Below are positions 54,236-64,000 of a stretch of DNA of 64,000 nucleotides, piece after piece; the stretch's first letter is position 1; each line of letters begins with the position of its first letter. The DNA is taken from NCBI GenBank assembly GCA_903904835.1, contig CAIVEI010000209.1, positions 29,102 to 93,101 on the forward strand. Reading direction: 5' to 3'. The notes below the pieces were generated by a model, which saw nothing but the letters and a program-made list of their open reading frames with translations, was not told the origin of the DNA and searched no databases. The translations under genes and the position numbers were made by a program. The DNA is from an uncultured Schlesneria sp. GTDB taxonomy: Bacteria > Planctomycetota > Planctomycetia > Planctomycetales > Planctomycetaceae.

Positions 54236-56305
54236 ATGAAGTTTCTCGCTCTGTCACGCCCCGTTGGAATCGTTACTGTTGGTGTCGTTTTGCTTGTTGC
54301 GACGACGATATTCGCCCAGCAGTTTGGTGGGGCACAGGTGTCTGAGCAGGCTACGGTCAAACTCGTTTCAGAAATGATTTCCAAGTACCACATTACTCAA
54401 AAGCCGCTTGACGACCGAATTTCCGCGATGGTTTTAAATAAGTTCATCAAGGACCTTGATTCTCAGAAGCTGTATTTTCTGAAATCGGACATTGATGGAT
54501 TTGCAAGGTATCGTGATCAACTGGACGATCTCTTGAAGGTGGGTCAGGTTAACTTCGCTCACGAAGTATTCAAGATCTATCTTCAACGGTTGGACGAACG
54601 CATGGTGGTCGCCCATATGATGATCGATGCGCCTCACAATTTTGCCCTCGATGAATCCATGATGGTCGACGGAGACCAACTGTCCTGGTCGGTCGACGCG
54701 AAAGAACTTAATGAGCGATGGAGAAAGCGAGTCAAGTATGAACTCCTTTCGATGCACCTCGATAAAACATCCCCAGAAGACTCTCGAAAACGATTGCACA
54801 AGCGTTACGAGACCCTCAAGCGAAACGCGCACGACACCGAAGACAACGAAGTTCTCGAAATGTTTCTCTCGTCGGTGGCTCACTGCTTCGATCCCCATTC
54901 GAGTTACATGTCGCCTCAAACTGTCGAAGATTTCCAAATTACCATGCGACTGAGTCTTCAGGGAATCGGTGCGGCCCTGCGGTCTGAAGATGGTATGACA
55001 ACCGTCGCGTCGATCGTTCCCGGCGGTGCCGCTGAGAAAGATGGACGGTTGAAAGTGAACGATAAAATCGTCGGCGTCGGTCAGGATGACGGCGATTTCC
55101 AGGACGTAATTGAAATGAAACTGAACCGTGTCGTCCGCCTGATTCGCGGCGAACGCGGAACAAAAGTCCGTTTGAAAGTACTCAGGGATGCCGGTCAGAC
55201 CGAGATGATCGAACTGGTTCGGCAGACGATTGAACTCAAGTCGTCTGAAGTCAAAGGAGAAATCATCCAGACTGGCGAACGGTTCGGCAGTACCTTTGGC
55301 GGACCCAAATTCCGGATTGGCGTGATTAACATCCCGTCTTTCTACCGCGATTTTACAGGTGCTCAACAAGGCAAGGACGATTTCAAGAGTACCGCTCGTG
55401 ACGTCGCTAAAGTCTTGGCTGAGTTTAACGACAAAGGTGGCGTCGACGCAGTCGTCGTCGATCTTCGGATGAACGGTGGTGGTGCACTCAGCGAAGCCAT
55501 CGAAGTGACAGGGCTTTTCATCGATCAGGGTCCTGTCGTTCAGGTGAAAGAGCAAAACGGGCGAATCAAGAGCCACGATGATGAAGAGCCAGGAGAACAG
55601 TACAAAGGTCCTCTGGTTGTCATCTGCAATCGCTTGTCTGCTTCGGCATCCGAGATCTTTGCGGCAGCAATCAAGGATTATGGCCGCGGCATCGTCATCG
55701 GCGATACCACGACCCACGGTAAGGGAACCGTACAGAACATCATGCCTGTCAGCAGCCAGATGTTTCGTGCACTACCTGGCGGTAAGGATCGCGGGGCTTT
55801 AAAGCTGACGATAAATCAGTTCTATCGAGTGAACGGAGACAGTACACAGAATCGAGGCGTCGAATCCGATGTCGTTCTTCCTTCACTTCTTGACCATATG
55901 GATCTGGGGGAATCATTCCTCGATAATGCACTTGCGTTCGATCACATTAATCCAGCCCCTCACAAACTCTGGCCGAACGCCAATCCTCAAATTATTACCA
56001 CTCTCCGAGACAACAGCCAACGACGAGTTGCGACTGATCCCAAGTTTCAGCAGACCCTGAAAGATATCGATCGGTATGTTGCTCGCAAAAATCGTAAGTC
56101 GGTGTCGCTCAATGAGGAAACATTGAAAGCCGAACGGGACGAGGACAAGGCCGCGAAGGAAGTTGAGAAAGAAGAGGAAGAGCACGAGACCAAATCCGAC
56201 AAAGCCCCGGTCTTTGCCAAAACCGAATACAACGACGAGATTCTGCACATCGCCGTCGACTACACGTCGCTGCTGAAATCGCAAAAGACTGCTGCCAACC
56301 GCTGA
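54236..56305 (+). CDS. prc: carboxy-terminal processing protease (tail-specific protease, S41)
   Basis: Periplasmic serine protease of ~689 residues. The signal anchor is [19 protein letters not shown]. An N-terminal helical domain ([17 protein letters not shown]) is typical of Prc/Tsp. The PDZ domain covers [20 protein letters not shown] with [11 protein letters not shown], and the S41 core has [12 protein letters not shown], the catalytic serine in [14 protein letters not shown] and the lysine in THGKGTVQ. The C-terminal DUF3340-like tail has a charged run ([11 protein letters not shown]). Prc trims or degrades envelope proteins and lipoprotein precursors. The start is ATG 54236; the in-frame ATG at 54140 would add 32 polar residues. 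Confidence 0.92.
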   Translation: MKFLALSRPVGIVTVGVVLLVATTIFAQQFGGAQVSEQATVKLVSEMISKYHITQKPLDDRISAMVLNKFIKDLDSQKLYFLKSDIDGFARYRDQLDDLLKVGQVNFAHEVFKIYLQRLDERMVVAHMMIDAPHNFALDESMMVDGDQLSWSVDAKELNERWRKRVKYELLSMHLDKTSPEDSRKRLHKRYETLKRNAHDTEDNEVLEMFLSSVAHCFDPHSSYMSPQTVEDFQITMRLSLQGIGAALRSEDGMTTVASIVPGGAAEKDGRLKVNDKIVGVGQDDGDFQDVIEMKLNRVVRLIRGERGTKVRLKVLRDAGQTEMIELVRQTIELKSSEVKGEIIQTGERFGSTFGGPKFRIGVINIPSFYRDFTGAQQGKDDFKSTARDVAKVLAEFNDKGGVDAVVVDLRMNGGGALSEAIEVTGLFIDQGPVVQVKEQNGRIKSHDDEEPGEQYKGPLVVICNRLSASASEIFAAAIKDYGRGIVIGDTTTHGKGTVQNIMPVSSQMFRALPGGKDRGALKLTINQFYRVNGDSTQNRGVESDVVLPSLLDHMDLGESFLDNALAFDHINPAPHKLWPNANPQIITTLRDNSQRRVATDPKFQQTLKDIDRYVARKNRKSVSLNEETLKAERDEDKAAKEVEKEEEEHETKSDKAPVFAKTEYNDEILHIAVDYTSLLKSQKTAANR

Positions 56306-56394
56306 AAACGGCTGGTGCAATTGATTGCTGCAACGACAGACGCGTAGATTTCAGTATTCGTTCGATTCTTATTCGGCCCTGCCGCGGTCCGCAC

Positions 56395-57381
56395 ATGGCC
56401 ATTATTGAAGTTTCCCAGCTCGCAAAACATTATCGCGTCTATCGAAAGAATGCGGGATGGATGGCATCCGTCACCGGCCTTTTTCACCGCGAGTACAATA
56501 CCGTACGCGCTGTCAAAGAAGTTGGTTTTCAGATCGAGAAAGGCGAAATGGTCGCGTTTCTCGGTCCGAATGGTGCCGGAAAAACAACGACCCTAAAGCT
56601 GCTGTCAGGATTGATCTATCCCACGTCGGGAACCGCCACCGTACTAGGGTACGTTCCCTGGCAGCGCAGTAACGCGTATCGGAAACGCTTTTCTCTGGTT
56701 ATGGGTCAGAAGAACCAGTTGTGGTGGGATCTTCCCGCCCAAGAGTCGTTCATTCTGCATCGTGAGATTTACGACATCGACCACGCGGCCTTTCAGCGGC
56801 GACTGGATGAATTGACCGATCTGCTTGAAGTTCGACAGCTTGTCAAACAGCCCGTCCGGGAATTGTCGCTTGGCGAGCGAATGAGGATGGAACTGATCGC
56901 GTCGTTACTTCATTCGCCGGAAGTTTTGCTGTTGGACGAACCAACAATCGGGCTCGATGTTGTTTCCCAGAGAAAAGTGCAGGGATTCTTACGCCATTAT
57001 CAGTCCGAACAACAAATGACAGTGCTGCTAACCAGTCACTACATGAAAGATGTCGAAGCGTTGTGTCGTCGAGCGATTATCATCAATGAGGGTGAGATCA
57101 AACACGATGGGCCGTTGGCGGAAATCGTCGATCGTTTCAGCAGCGTAAAACAGATTCATCTTCAGTTTGCAGGAACCGAAATTCCTGCGGATATCGATCG
57201 TTATGGTAAAGTGCTTGAACAGATACCACCCCGAGTCAAACTCGAAGTGCCGCGGCAGGACATTCCAAAAATCCTTGCCGCACTTCTTGATCGGTACACG
57301 ATCGAGGATGTCGGTGTTCAAGAACGTCCGCTGGAGGACGCCATGGCCGAGTTGTTTTCGCGGAAGAACTCAGACGAATGA
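56395..57381 (+). CDS. ABC-2 type transporter ATP-binding protein
   Basis: ATPase subunit of an exporter, 328 residues. Walker A is [10 protein letters not shown], signature [10 protein letters not shown], Walker [13 protein letters not shown], switch histidine in LLTSHYMKD. The N-terminal insert ([20 protein letters not shown]) and long C-terminal domain match the COG4586 subgroup (NatA-like) that pairs with COG4587/COG3694 permeases. Here one permease gene (57493) follows. The gene lies in a plus-strand run with the Prc protease upstream. Substrate unknown; possibly a lipid or surface polymer. Confidence 0.92.
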   Translation: MAIIEVSQLAKHYRVYRKNAGWMASVTGLFHREYNTVRAVKEVGFQIEKGEMVAFLGPNGAGKTTTLKLLSGLIYPTSGTATVLGYVPWQRSNAYRKRFSLVMGQKNQLWWDLPAQESFILHREIYDIDHAAFQRRLDELTDLLEVRQLVKQPVRELSLGERMRMELIASLLHSPEVLLLDEPTIGLDVVSQRKVQGFLRHYQSEQQMTVLLTSHYMKDVEALCRRAIIINEGEIKHDGPLAEIVDRFSSVKQIHLQFAGTEIPADIDRYGKVLEQIPPRVKLEVPRQDIPKILAALLDRYTIEDVGVQERPLEDAMAELFSRKNSDE

Positions 57382-57492
57382 ATAACGATATTTGTAGTAG
57401 CGCGATTGACTTCAATGCGCCGGCGATCGTCCGATTGAGGTTGATTCTGCGACCAGACTCATTCCTGGTTCGAGGCTGAAAATATCACTTCC

Positions 57493-58317
57493 ATGCCCTC
57501 ATCACTCCGTGTCAAATGGTGCATACTCAGGACGTCCATCGAAGAGAGGCTCGTTTATCGCGCCGACTTTGCCTTTGCGACTCTGGTCCGATTCCTGCCG
57601 ATTGTGACACAGGTCTTTTTGTGGGGAGCAATTTATCAGACCGCCGGGCCACGTGATCCCAAGCTGATCAACGGGTACACGTACGGAGATATGGTGGCTT
57701 ACTCGTTGCTCGTCATGGTGGGGCGGGCATTCTCTTCCATGCCAGGACTGACGACAGGGATTGCTCGCGATATCCGCGACGGTGCGATCAAAAAATTCCT
57801 TATTCAGCCAATCGACCTGTTGGACTATCTCTTCTGGCATCGCGTTGCACATAAGCTGGTCTATTATGCCGTGGCTTTCCTCCCTTTTGCGTTTGTTTTC
57901 TGGCTCTGCCGGAATTATCTGCATGGATGGCCTGATCTGACGATGTTTGTGGGTTGGCTCATTTCACTCATTCTCGCATTTCTGATCGGATTTCTGATTG
58001 AAAGTTTAATGGGCCTGGTTGCGTTCTGGTTCCTTGAAGTCAGCTCTCTCGTTTTCGTGTACATGTTGCTCAGCTATTTTCTCTCAGGCCATATGCTTCC
58101 ACTTGATTGGCTTCCACCACCCTACGGCGATGCAATTCGACTGCTCCCATTTAAATATCTGGCGTTTGTGCCGGCAGCCATACTGCTCGAAAAATACAAC
58201 CATCGTCAGTTGGCAGTCGAATTAGTCCAAGGCTTCGCTTGGGTCGTGGTGTTACTGGCGCTCAATCGTCTGGCGTTGGTGCGTGGTATCAAACGTTACA
58301 GCGCCTTCGGCGGTTGA
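57493..58317 (+). CDS. ABC-2 family permease (COG4587-like)
   Basis: Membrane subunit of 274 residues with about six helices ([71 protein letters not shown] and a last helix near the C-terminus). The cytosolic loop [16 protein letters not shown] is typical of the family and is likely to contact the ATPase. Members usually pair with a second permease of COG3694; none is found here, so it may act as a homodimer or use a distant partner. It follows the ATPase gene by 111 bases. Confidence 0.88.
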   Translation: MPSSLRVKWCILRTSIEERLVYRADFAFATLVRFLPIVTQVFLWGAIYQTAGPRDPKLINGYTYGDMVAYSLLVMVGRAFSSMPGLTTGIARDIRDGAIKKFLIQPIDLLDYLFWHRVAHKLVYYAVAFLPFAFVFWLCRNYLHGWPDLTMFVGWLISLILAFLIGFLIESLMGLVAFWFLEVSSLVFVYMLLSYFLSGHMLPLDWLPPPYGDAIRLLPFKYLAFVPAAILLEKYNHRQLAVELVQGFAWVVVLLALNRLALVRGIKRYSAFGG

Positions 58318-58402
58318 GATGATCGAATTTGGACATACTGCTTCGCTTCGCGTTTCTCATTGAACTCTGGCATCGCTGACCGACATCCCGTACATCTGAC
58401 TC

Positions 58403-59623
58403 ATGACAATCCAACCAGAAATTCAATCGCAGCCCGCTTCGATGACTGGCGTCTATGGGCGAACATTTTGGCTCGCCTATCTTGCGAATTCGATATTAGT
58501 GATGGCCAATGCGCTGACGTTCCGGTTCGCCGAACTGGTTCACTTTCTTGGCGGAACTGAAAGCGTTGTCGGGGACATCGTCGCCTTGGGAACCCTTGTC
58601 GCTGTTGCGGTACGATTGAGCGTATCACACGTACTTGATGACTATGGCACACGCGTGATCTGGCCAATCTGCTCATTGTTATTCATCGCAGGGTGCGGAA
58701 TGTTTCTTGGCGCTACCCAGATGTCCTGGCTGCTTTATCTGGCTCGAGTCGCGTTTTTTGTAGGACTGACGGGAATGTTCGCCTGCTCGATGACGCATAT
58801 CCAGAACCATGTCCCGCCAGAACGACGAACCGAAATCATTGGTAATCTCGGAAGTAGCGGTTTCGTTGGAATGATCCTCGGTTCAAATCTGGGGGATTGG
58901 ATCCGCTATTTTGTTGCTGACTTGCAGACTCAATTTCTGATCTTATTCGGCGGTGCTGGATTGATCGGGGTTCTTTACCTGGTCATTGTGATTCTCTTGA
59001 CTTACGACGATCACGCGGTGAAACGAACCTCGTCACCCATCGCATTTCGACTCATGATCCGTTTCTGGCCAGGTACTGTTGTCCTTGCCGCGATGACAAT
59101 GGGATTGGGGGTCACGGCAACTCAAACGTTCCTGACTCGTTACGCGACCTCACAAAAAATTGAAGGAATTGGCCTCTTTTTTACCGGCTATGCAATCTCC
59201 GCATTTGTATTTCGTCTACTGGTGCAAAACTGGAGCCAGACGATCGGGCGGCATTGGATGCTGGTGCGTGGATTGATTGGCCATACGATCGGTCATTTTC
59301 TCCTGGCGTTCGTTACGGAGGGATGGCAGTTCATCATACCGTCGATTATCTGTGGATTCGGTCACGCCTTGCTCTTTCCCGCAGTCGTTTCGCTCGGGTC
59401 AGGTGCCTTCCCGAAAGAATGCCGAGGTGCTGGGACGGCGATCATCCTTGGCTTTACCGATTTTGGGTCACTCGTTTTCTCTCCGATCCTTGGACGAATC
59501 AGTGATCGATTCGGATTCCAGACCATGTATTGTGTTTCCAGCAGCATCGCATTATTCACGGCACTGGGGTATGCGTATATTGCTATTCGACACGAGGACG
59601 AAGAAGCACAACAGCTCCGCTGA
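58403..59623 (+). CDS. MFS transporter
   Basis: Twelve-helix-type major facilitator of 406 residues. Characteristic loop charges after helix 2 (RLSVSHVLDDYGTRVIW) and the second-half SPILGRISDRFGF support the fold. The C-terminal half includes VSLGSGAFPKECRGAGTAII. Nothing points to a particular substrate; drug, sugar or acid export are all possible. It sits 85 bases after the ABC permease and 62 bases before a glycosyltransferase-like gene, within one plus-strand run. Confidence 0.88.
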   Translation: MTIQPEIQSQPASMTGVYGRTFWLAYLANSILVMANALTFRFAELVHFLGGTESVVGDIVALGTLVAVAVRLSVSHVLDDYGTRVIWPICSLLFIAGCGMFLGATQMSWLLYLARVAFFVGLTGMFACSMTHIQNHVPPERRTEIIGNLGSSGFVGMILGSNLGDWIRYFVADLQTQFLILFGGAGLIGVLYLVIVILLTYDDHAVKRTSSPIAFRLMIRFWPGTVVLAAMTMGLGVTATQTFLTRYATSQKIEGIGLFFTGYAISAFVFRLLVQNWSQTIGRHWMLVRGLIGHTIGHFLLAFVTEGWQFIIPSIICGFGHALLFPAVVSLGSGAFPKECRGAGTAIILGFTDFGSLVFSPILGRISDRFGFQTMYCVSSSIALFTALGYAYIAIRHEDEEAQQLR

Positions 59624-59685
59624 CCGAAAAAGTCTTCGGCCGTGTGCCACCATGAAACTGATTTTGATCACCAGTTCGAGAGCCG

Positions 59686-61200
59686 ATGATCACCCGAGGG
59701 GTTTTCCCGATTGCCATGTCCGACACTCCCGTTAAGACAACCGATTCTCGCAATTCCATGCCGAATCTCAGTAGTCGGCCCAGCGATCAGGAATCCGCGC
59801 CTGACTCGTTCTTTTGGCAATTTCGGTGGACGATCCTGATCCTTGGCCTCGCTACCATCCTGAGACTCGCTGCGACGTTGGGCGATCTCGCGATTGATGA
59901 AGTCTGGTCGCTCTGGTTCGTGCGTACTTGGATCCGCAGCATCGCCTCTATTTTCCTCTTACGGCATGACAATAATCACTTGCTGAATACGTTCGTCTTG
60001 TACATTGTGGGGCCGAATGAGTGGGGCATCTGTTACCGGATCGCGCCGGCCGTCGCTTCGATTCTGGCCGTCTGGCTTTCCGGCAGGATCGCAATTCGCC
60101 AGGGCGGGTCTCCATCGCGACTTGTTACGCAGATGCTTGTCGGGTCGTCGTACCTTCTGATTCTTTATGGCTCGGAGGCACGCGGATATTCCTATGCCAT
60201 CTTTTTCGCATATTTATCGTGGTTGCTCCTGTTGCGTGTTCAAGAGAAGCGGCGTTGGCTTGATGCTGGAGCATTTGCGATCAGTGCCAGCCTGGGGTTT
60301 CTGGCTCACCTGACATTCCTTTATTGCTACGCCGGTTTCTGCGTCTGGGCCTTTTTGATGTGGTTAAAGAAACCAAACTGGATTCTGCCACTGGCTTTGA
60401 TTCCTCCGTTCATCGTGGCCTTCGGCCTATACACATTCTTTATTCGCGGAATGGCGATTGGAGGCGGCCCGGAAACGACGATCGCCTCCGCCGTGATTTC
60501 GACGTTGTCCATCCTCGCAGGTGGACCACTTTACGACGATGGCGCTTTGGTCACCGCCCTCGTCGTGCTGATTTTGCTGGGCATCGGATTCGTGCGGTTG
60601 TGGCAAAAAGACCGAGCAATTGCGGCCTGTTATGCGACCATCATTTTCCTGGCTCCAGCCGCAGTCTTGGGCTTTACCGGACATCAACTGATTTACCCAC
60701 GCTATTTTTTGATACCGGTTGCATTCGCGCTGCTGTTGATCGGCAAGGGACTCGCGAGCCTTTGCAAGCCTGGCACGACAGGACGGTTAATTTCCATCGG
60801 GCTGATCATCACCTTTCTCGCAGGAAATGGCTGGTGGACGGCACTGCTACTCAATCATGGGCGCGGAGACTATTCGCAAGCGATCGCCTGGATGGTGCAA
60901 ACCAGTAGTTCCCCGGCGACGGTCAGCAGCGATCACGATTTTCGTAACGGCCTGATGTTCGCATACTTCTCGACACAGCTTTGGCCCAAAGATCCCCCTT
61001 TGATTTACATCGACCAGCGCAATGTTCCACCGCAGGGAACCGAATGGTTCATCCGCCATAATTTCGATGGTGATCCGCCTCATCCAAAATTTATCACCGA
61101 CTCTTTTGGAAATGGATACCGGTTGGAACGGACCTTTCTCCATCACAGCCTGACAGGCTGGAATTGGTGGATCTACAAACGAAACACCCAGACGTTGTGA
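59686..61200 (+). CDS. GT39/PMT-like membrane glycosyltransferase
   Basis: Polytopic inner-membrane protein of 504 residues with about ten helices. The first loop contains LAIDEVWSLWFV, the acidic ExxxW type motif of lipid-linked sugar transferases (GT-C, family 39/83), and HDNNHLLNTFVLY. A soluble C-terminal part (TVSSDHDFRNGLMFAYF, then YIDQRNVPP) completes the fold. It would move a sugar from a polyprenyl carrier to an acceptor outside. ATG 59686 is used; ATG 59716 is an alternative. Confidence 0.8.
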   Translation: MITRGVFPIAMSDTPVKTTDSRNSMPNLSSRPSDQESAPDSFFWQFRWTILILGLATILRLAATLGDLAIDEVWSLWFVRTWIRSIASIFLLRHDNNHLLNTFVLYIVGPNEWGICYRIAPAVASILAVWLSGRIAIRQGGSPSRLVTQMLVGSSYLLILYGSEARGYSYAIFFAYLSWLLLLRVQEKRRWLDAGAFAISASLGFLAHLTFLYCYAGFCVWAFLMWLKKPNWILPLALIPPFIVAFGLYTFFIRGMAIGGGPETTIASAVISTLSILAGGPLYDDGALVTALVVLILLGIGFVRLWQKDRAIAACYATIIFLAPAAVLGFTGHQLIYPRYFLIPVAFALLLIGKGLASLCKPGTTGRLISIGLIITFLAGNGWWTALLLNHGRGDYSQAIAWMVQTSSSPATVSSDHDFRNGLMFAYFSTQLWPKDPPLIYIDQRNVPPQGTEWFIRHNFDGDPPHPKFITDSFGNGYRLERTFLHHSLTGWNWWIYKRNTQTL

Positions 61201-61305
61201 TTTTCTTCATCTTGCTCGCTACTGTGACGAAGTCCGACGAGTTATGCTCGAAGGTGTCCTTCGCGACGCATCAATAGAATTTCGGCTTGAGAGGGCTATC
61301 AGAGC

Positions 61306-63726
61306 ATGCTTGGAACACTCATCTTCGGCGGTCAGTCCTGGTTGACTGTGGCTGTGGTGTTGTTCGGACTGGGCCTGGCTCTTGTCGTGTGGCGTTATTC
61401 CGGATCGCGGACGGATCTACCCACCCGACTGATGGCGTCCTTTTTTAAAGCTCTCGGGTTGTTATTACTCTCCATCTGTTTGCTCGAACCTCTCTGGAGC
61501 GGTCAGCGGGCGCGACCGGGAGCCAACCTGTTCGTGCTGATGGCAGACGACAGCCAAAGCCTGACAATTAAAGATCCCAATGCCACAGTCACTCGCGGAG
61601 AGCAGCTTAAGAGCCTGTTAAACGCCGAAGATGCTCCCTGGCAGGTCCGCCTGGCCCAGGACTTTGATTTACGCCGATACCTGTTCGATTCCCGTTTACA
61701 AAACGTCACCGACTTTTCCGGCCTCACGTTCCAGGGTTCGCAAACGAGTCTGATCGGAGTCCTTAACGGACTGAAGGATCGCTTTCGAGACCGTCCGCTG
61801 GCTGGCGTACTGCTTTTCACAGACGGGATTGCGACCGATTCAAAAGAAAGCAAAATCAATCTTCAAGGTTTCCCACCGATTTACCCCGTCATCCTCGGGA
61901 CCGAATCGCTAAACCGGCCAATCCCGGATCTCGCGGTGTCGCACCTCACAATCACGACAACGGCATTCGAAGATGCGCCGGTCACGATACAGGCGGATGT
62001 CACGCAATCTTCGCTTCCCAATGCCAAGGTGACGGCGCAGGTCATCGACGAAGCGGGAACAATCGTCAAACAAGTGACACAAGCATTTTCCGATAATTCG
62101 GCACCACTTCCGTTTCGATTTCAGATTCGGCCAACCAAACCAGGAATCTCGTTTTACGAAGTCAGGGTTCGCACGGAAGACGAAGCCAAGCGAGCCGAAG
62201 CGGCAAAACCGACACCGGCCAGTCCATCATCTGACAACGTCTTGAAACCACTCGTCGATGCCTCATCCATCGAATCGACATTGTCCAACAATCGCAGGCT
62301 GGTTGCTGTCGATCGCGGGAGTGCCAAATATCGCGTCCTGTATCTCTGTGGTCGACCCAACTGGGAATACAAGTTCTTGAAACGAGCGATCGATTCCGAT
62401 GAGCAGATTGAACTGACAGGCGTCATTCGCATTGCCAAAAAAGAACCCAAGTTCGATTGGCGAAGTAAGGCAGGTGAAGTCAGCAATCCTTTATTCCGCG
62501 GTTTCGAAGGAAAGACGGAAGAGACCGAACGGTATGACCAGCCGGTGCTCGTCCGCTTGAACACGAAGACCGCCGATGAGTTGGCCGAAGGGTTTCCCAA
62601 AACGGCAGTGGATCTTTACCAGTTCCACGCGGTCATCATCGACGATCTGGAATCGGAATTCTTCTCACCCGATCAACTTGCACTCCTCGAACGATTCGTC
62701 AGCGAACGAGGGGGCGGTTTACTGATGCTGGGAGGAGCGGAGTCCTTCCGGCAAGGGGGATACGAAAGAACCTCCGTCGGACGGATGCTGCCGGTATCGC
62801 TTGAGGCTACTCCCGCGTCGGCAAATCCCATCGGATATCGACTGCGGCTGACGCGAGAAGGCTGGCTTCAGCCTTGGGCACGTCTTCGTCTAACGGAAAC
62901 CGAAGAGCAGCAGCGGTTGGTAGAATTGCCGAATTTCTTGACGTTAAATCGAGCGGGCCATGTGAAACCTGGTGCAACGGTCATTGCCGAAGTGACTGAA
63001 CCGACGGGCCAGGCCTTTCCGGCGCTGGCCGTGCAGGCGTTTGGTCGTGGCCGATGTGGTGCCATGCTGATCGGAGACCTCTGGCGGTGGCAGCTTAACC
63101 GAACCGACACCCAGCGGGAGAAAGACGATCTCGGCAAAGCCTGGCGACAGACGGTTCGTTGGCTGATCGCCGATGTTCCCGATCGGATCGAAATGCGTAC
63201 GACCCCCAAGAACGACTTGGGCCAACCGCTAATGCAGATCGAGGCTCGCATTCGGACCAACGAATTCCAGCCGCAGGATAATGCATCGGTCTCAATTAAC
63301 CTGAAGCTCCCGGATGGCACGACGGTCACTCAACCTGCGGAACCCTCACTCAAGGAGGCGGGGCTTTACCAGGCCACATTTGCGTCCCGTCAGTCGGGCC
63401 ATTACCGCGCCGCAGTCGAAGTCATCGACCATGAAGGAAAGTCGCTCGGGCAATCCAACACCGGCTGGTCAGCCGATCCCGCTGCCGACGAGTTTGCGCG
63501 AGTCACCCCGAACGTAGAGCTACTCGAACGGATTGCGAAGCAAACTTCCGGCGAAGTCGTTGCCATTCGTGATCTCGACACCTTCGTTCGCTCATTACCA
63601 AGCCGCAAGGTTCCATTAACTGAGGGCTACACGACTCCACTTTGGCACCAGCCCTGGATGTTAATGCTCATTGCAAGTTGCCTCTGTGCTGAATGGGGAC
63701 TGCGACGATGGAAAGGACTCCCCTGA
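61306..63726 (+). CDS. membrane protein with von Willebrand A and amidotransferase-like domains
   Basis: Paralogue of the 51055 gene, 806 residues. Two N-terminal helices (SWLTVAVVLFGLGLALVVW, LGLLLLSICLLEPLW) precede a VWA domain whose metal site is degenerate (ADDSQS for DxSxS), with LLFTDGIATDS. The amidotransferase-like part has YRVLYLCGRPNWEYKFLKRA, AVIIDDLESEFF and GGGLLMLGGAES. A C-terminal Ig-like region and final helix close it. The next gene begins at its stop codon (TGATG), so they are co-translated. The altered metal site distinguishes it from 51055. Function unknown. Confidence 0.86.
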   Translation: MLGTLIFGGQSWLTVAVVLFGLGLALVVWRYSGSRTDLPTRLMASFFKALGLLLLSICLLEPLWSGQRARPGANLFVLMADDSQSLTIKDPNATVTRGEQLKSLLNAEDAPWQVRLAQDFDLRRYLFDSRLQNVTDFSGLTFQGSQTSLIGVLNGLKDRFRDRPLAGVLLFTDGIATDSKESKINLQGFPPIYPVILGTESLNRPIPDLAVSHLTITTTAFEDAPVTIQADVTQSSLPNAKVTAQVIDEAGTIVKQVTQAFSDNSAPLPFRFQIRPTKPGISFYEVRVRTEDEAKRAEAAKPTPASPSSDNVLKPLVDASSIESTLSNNRRLVAVDRGSAKYRVLYLCGRPNWEYKFLKRAIDSDEQIELTGVIRIAKKEPKFDWRSKAGEVSNPLFRGFEGKTEETERYDQPVLVRLNTKTADELAEGFPKTAVDLYQFHAVIIDDLESEFFSPDQLALLERFVSERGGGLLMLGGAESFRQGGYERTSVGRMLPVSLEATPASANPIGYRLRLTREGWLQPWARLRLTETEEQQRLVELPNFLTLNRAGHVKPGATVIAEVTEPTGQAFPALAVQAFGRGRCGAMLIGDLWRWQLNRTDTQREKDDLGKAWRQTVRWLIADVPDRIEMRTTPKNDLGQPLMQIEARIRTNEFQPQDNASVSINLKLPDGTTVTQPAEPSLKEAGLYQATFASRQSGHYRAAVEVIDHEGKSLGQSNTGWSADPAADEFARVTPNVELLERIAKQTSGEVVAIRDLDTFVRSLPSRKVPLTEGYTTPLWHQPWMLMLIASCLCAEWGLRRWKGLP

Positions 63727-64000
63727 TGAAACCAGTCATTTCTGCGTGGCTGTTCCTTGTTGTGTTCTTCGCTCAAGCCATATTGCTGGCGGAAGAGAAA
63801 GCGACGACTCCACCGCAATCCCTGATTGTCGTGGTCGGAGCGGGCGGCACACCTCAATTTGAAATCTCGTTTTATCAATGGTCCGAGCGATGGGAGGCGG
63901 CTGCCAAGCAGGCGGGTATTCCTGCCACGATCATCGGGAGGCATCGAGGCGAAGGGAAAATCGAAGTTGCCGACTATGATCGCTTGCGAGCCGCAATTGA
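63726..64000 (+). CDS. exported protein, cut by window end
   Basis: Its first codon overlaps the stop of the preceding VWA gene (TGATG). The visible part has a signal peptide (SAWLFLVVFFAQAILLAEE) and then QSLIVVVGAGGTPQFEISFY, WSERWEAAAKQAGIPATIIG. That looks like the first strand of a peptidase- or deacetylase-like alpha/beta fold that often follows VWA proteins in planctomycetes, but I cannot name it from 91 residues. The 3' end lies outside the window. Confidence 0.75.
   Translation, partial: MKPVISAWLFLVVFFAQAILLAEEKATTPPQSLIVVVGAGGTPQFEISFYQWSERWEAAAKQAGIPATIIGRHRGEGKIEVADYDRLRAAI

Noticed and set aside
54434..55717. 427-residue open frame on the minus strand
   Set aside because: It is antisense to the prc protease gene, whose motifs are unmistakable; a codon-bias shadow.

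Overview
The window looks like a chromosome segment from a member of the Planctomycetota. The evidence is the gene families: a large cytochrome c/DUF1549/DUF1553 protein with an ECF sigma and anti-sigma pair, PknB-type kinases fused to many WD40 repeats, WD40-caspase fusions, two large von Willebrand A membrane proteins, a GxGYxYP protein, a CE7 acetyl xylan esterase, a GH53 galactanase, PQQ-type beta-propellers, and many short intergenic hairpin repeats. Genes are loosely packed on both strands. I saw no tRNA, rRNA, CRISPR array, prophage or intact insertion sequence.

Layout. 0.1-5.8 kb holds a HAD-like protein, an ECF sigma/anti-sigma pair and the DUF1549/DUF1553 protein, all on the minus strand. 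5.8-8.3 kb is almost gene-free and full of repeats: two ~83-bp units, three tandem ~160-bp units, and an inverted pair of hairpin elements. 8.3-14.6 kb is an accessory island: a caspase-like protease with a helical C-terminal adaptor; directly after it, one base out of frame and without a normal start codon, an NB-ARC/TPR (NLR-like) protein; then a degraded gene, a Ser/Thr kinase, a small unknown protein, and a DUF433 antitoxin whose DUF5615-type toxin survives only as a 24-codon stub. A promoter-to-terminator unit that may encode a ~110-nt structured RNA follows, between two more hairpin repeats.

15-23.7 kb holds mostly housekeeping and envelope genes: a zinc-ribbon protein, the esterase, a LutA-like Fe-S protein, hemC, an FHA protein, a MITE-like insertion with 9-bp flanking repeats, and an envelope-type operon (DUF2334 deacetylase-like, GT2, phosphotransferase). 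23.9-30.5 kb holds exported proteins: the GH53 enzyme, a PQQ propeller, a DUF486 membrane protein, a thiaminase I-like protein, and the divergent GxGYxYP protein. 30.6-38.6 kb is a two-gene minus-strand unit: a WD40-caspase in which leucine replaces the catalytic histidine, followed 10 bp later by a kinase with 16 WD40 repeats.

39-50 kb holds an outer-membrane-like protein and a class III nucleotidyl cyclase, DUF493, and a tight three-gene operon of HflC-like and HflK-like SPFH proteins and a heavy-metal P-type ATPase fused to a third SPFH domain; then VF530, a thioredoxin-like protein and an SDR. 51-64 kb is a plus-strand run: a von Willebrand A protein, tiny ORFs, a tail-specific protease, an ABC exporter pair, an MFS transporter, a GT39-like membrane transferase, a second von Willebrand A protein and the start of one more exported protein.

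The strongest leads for undescribed biology are the P-type ATPase/SPFH operon (43.0-48.5 kb), the caspase/NB-ARC locus with its frame break (8.3-12.0 kb), and the WD40 pseudo-caspase/kinase pair (30.6-38.5 kb). All family calls come from reading motifs by eye; no database search was possible.
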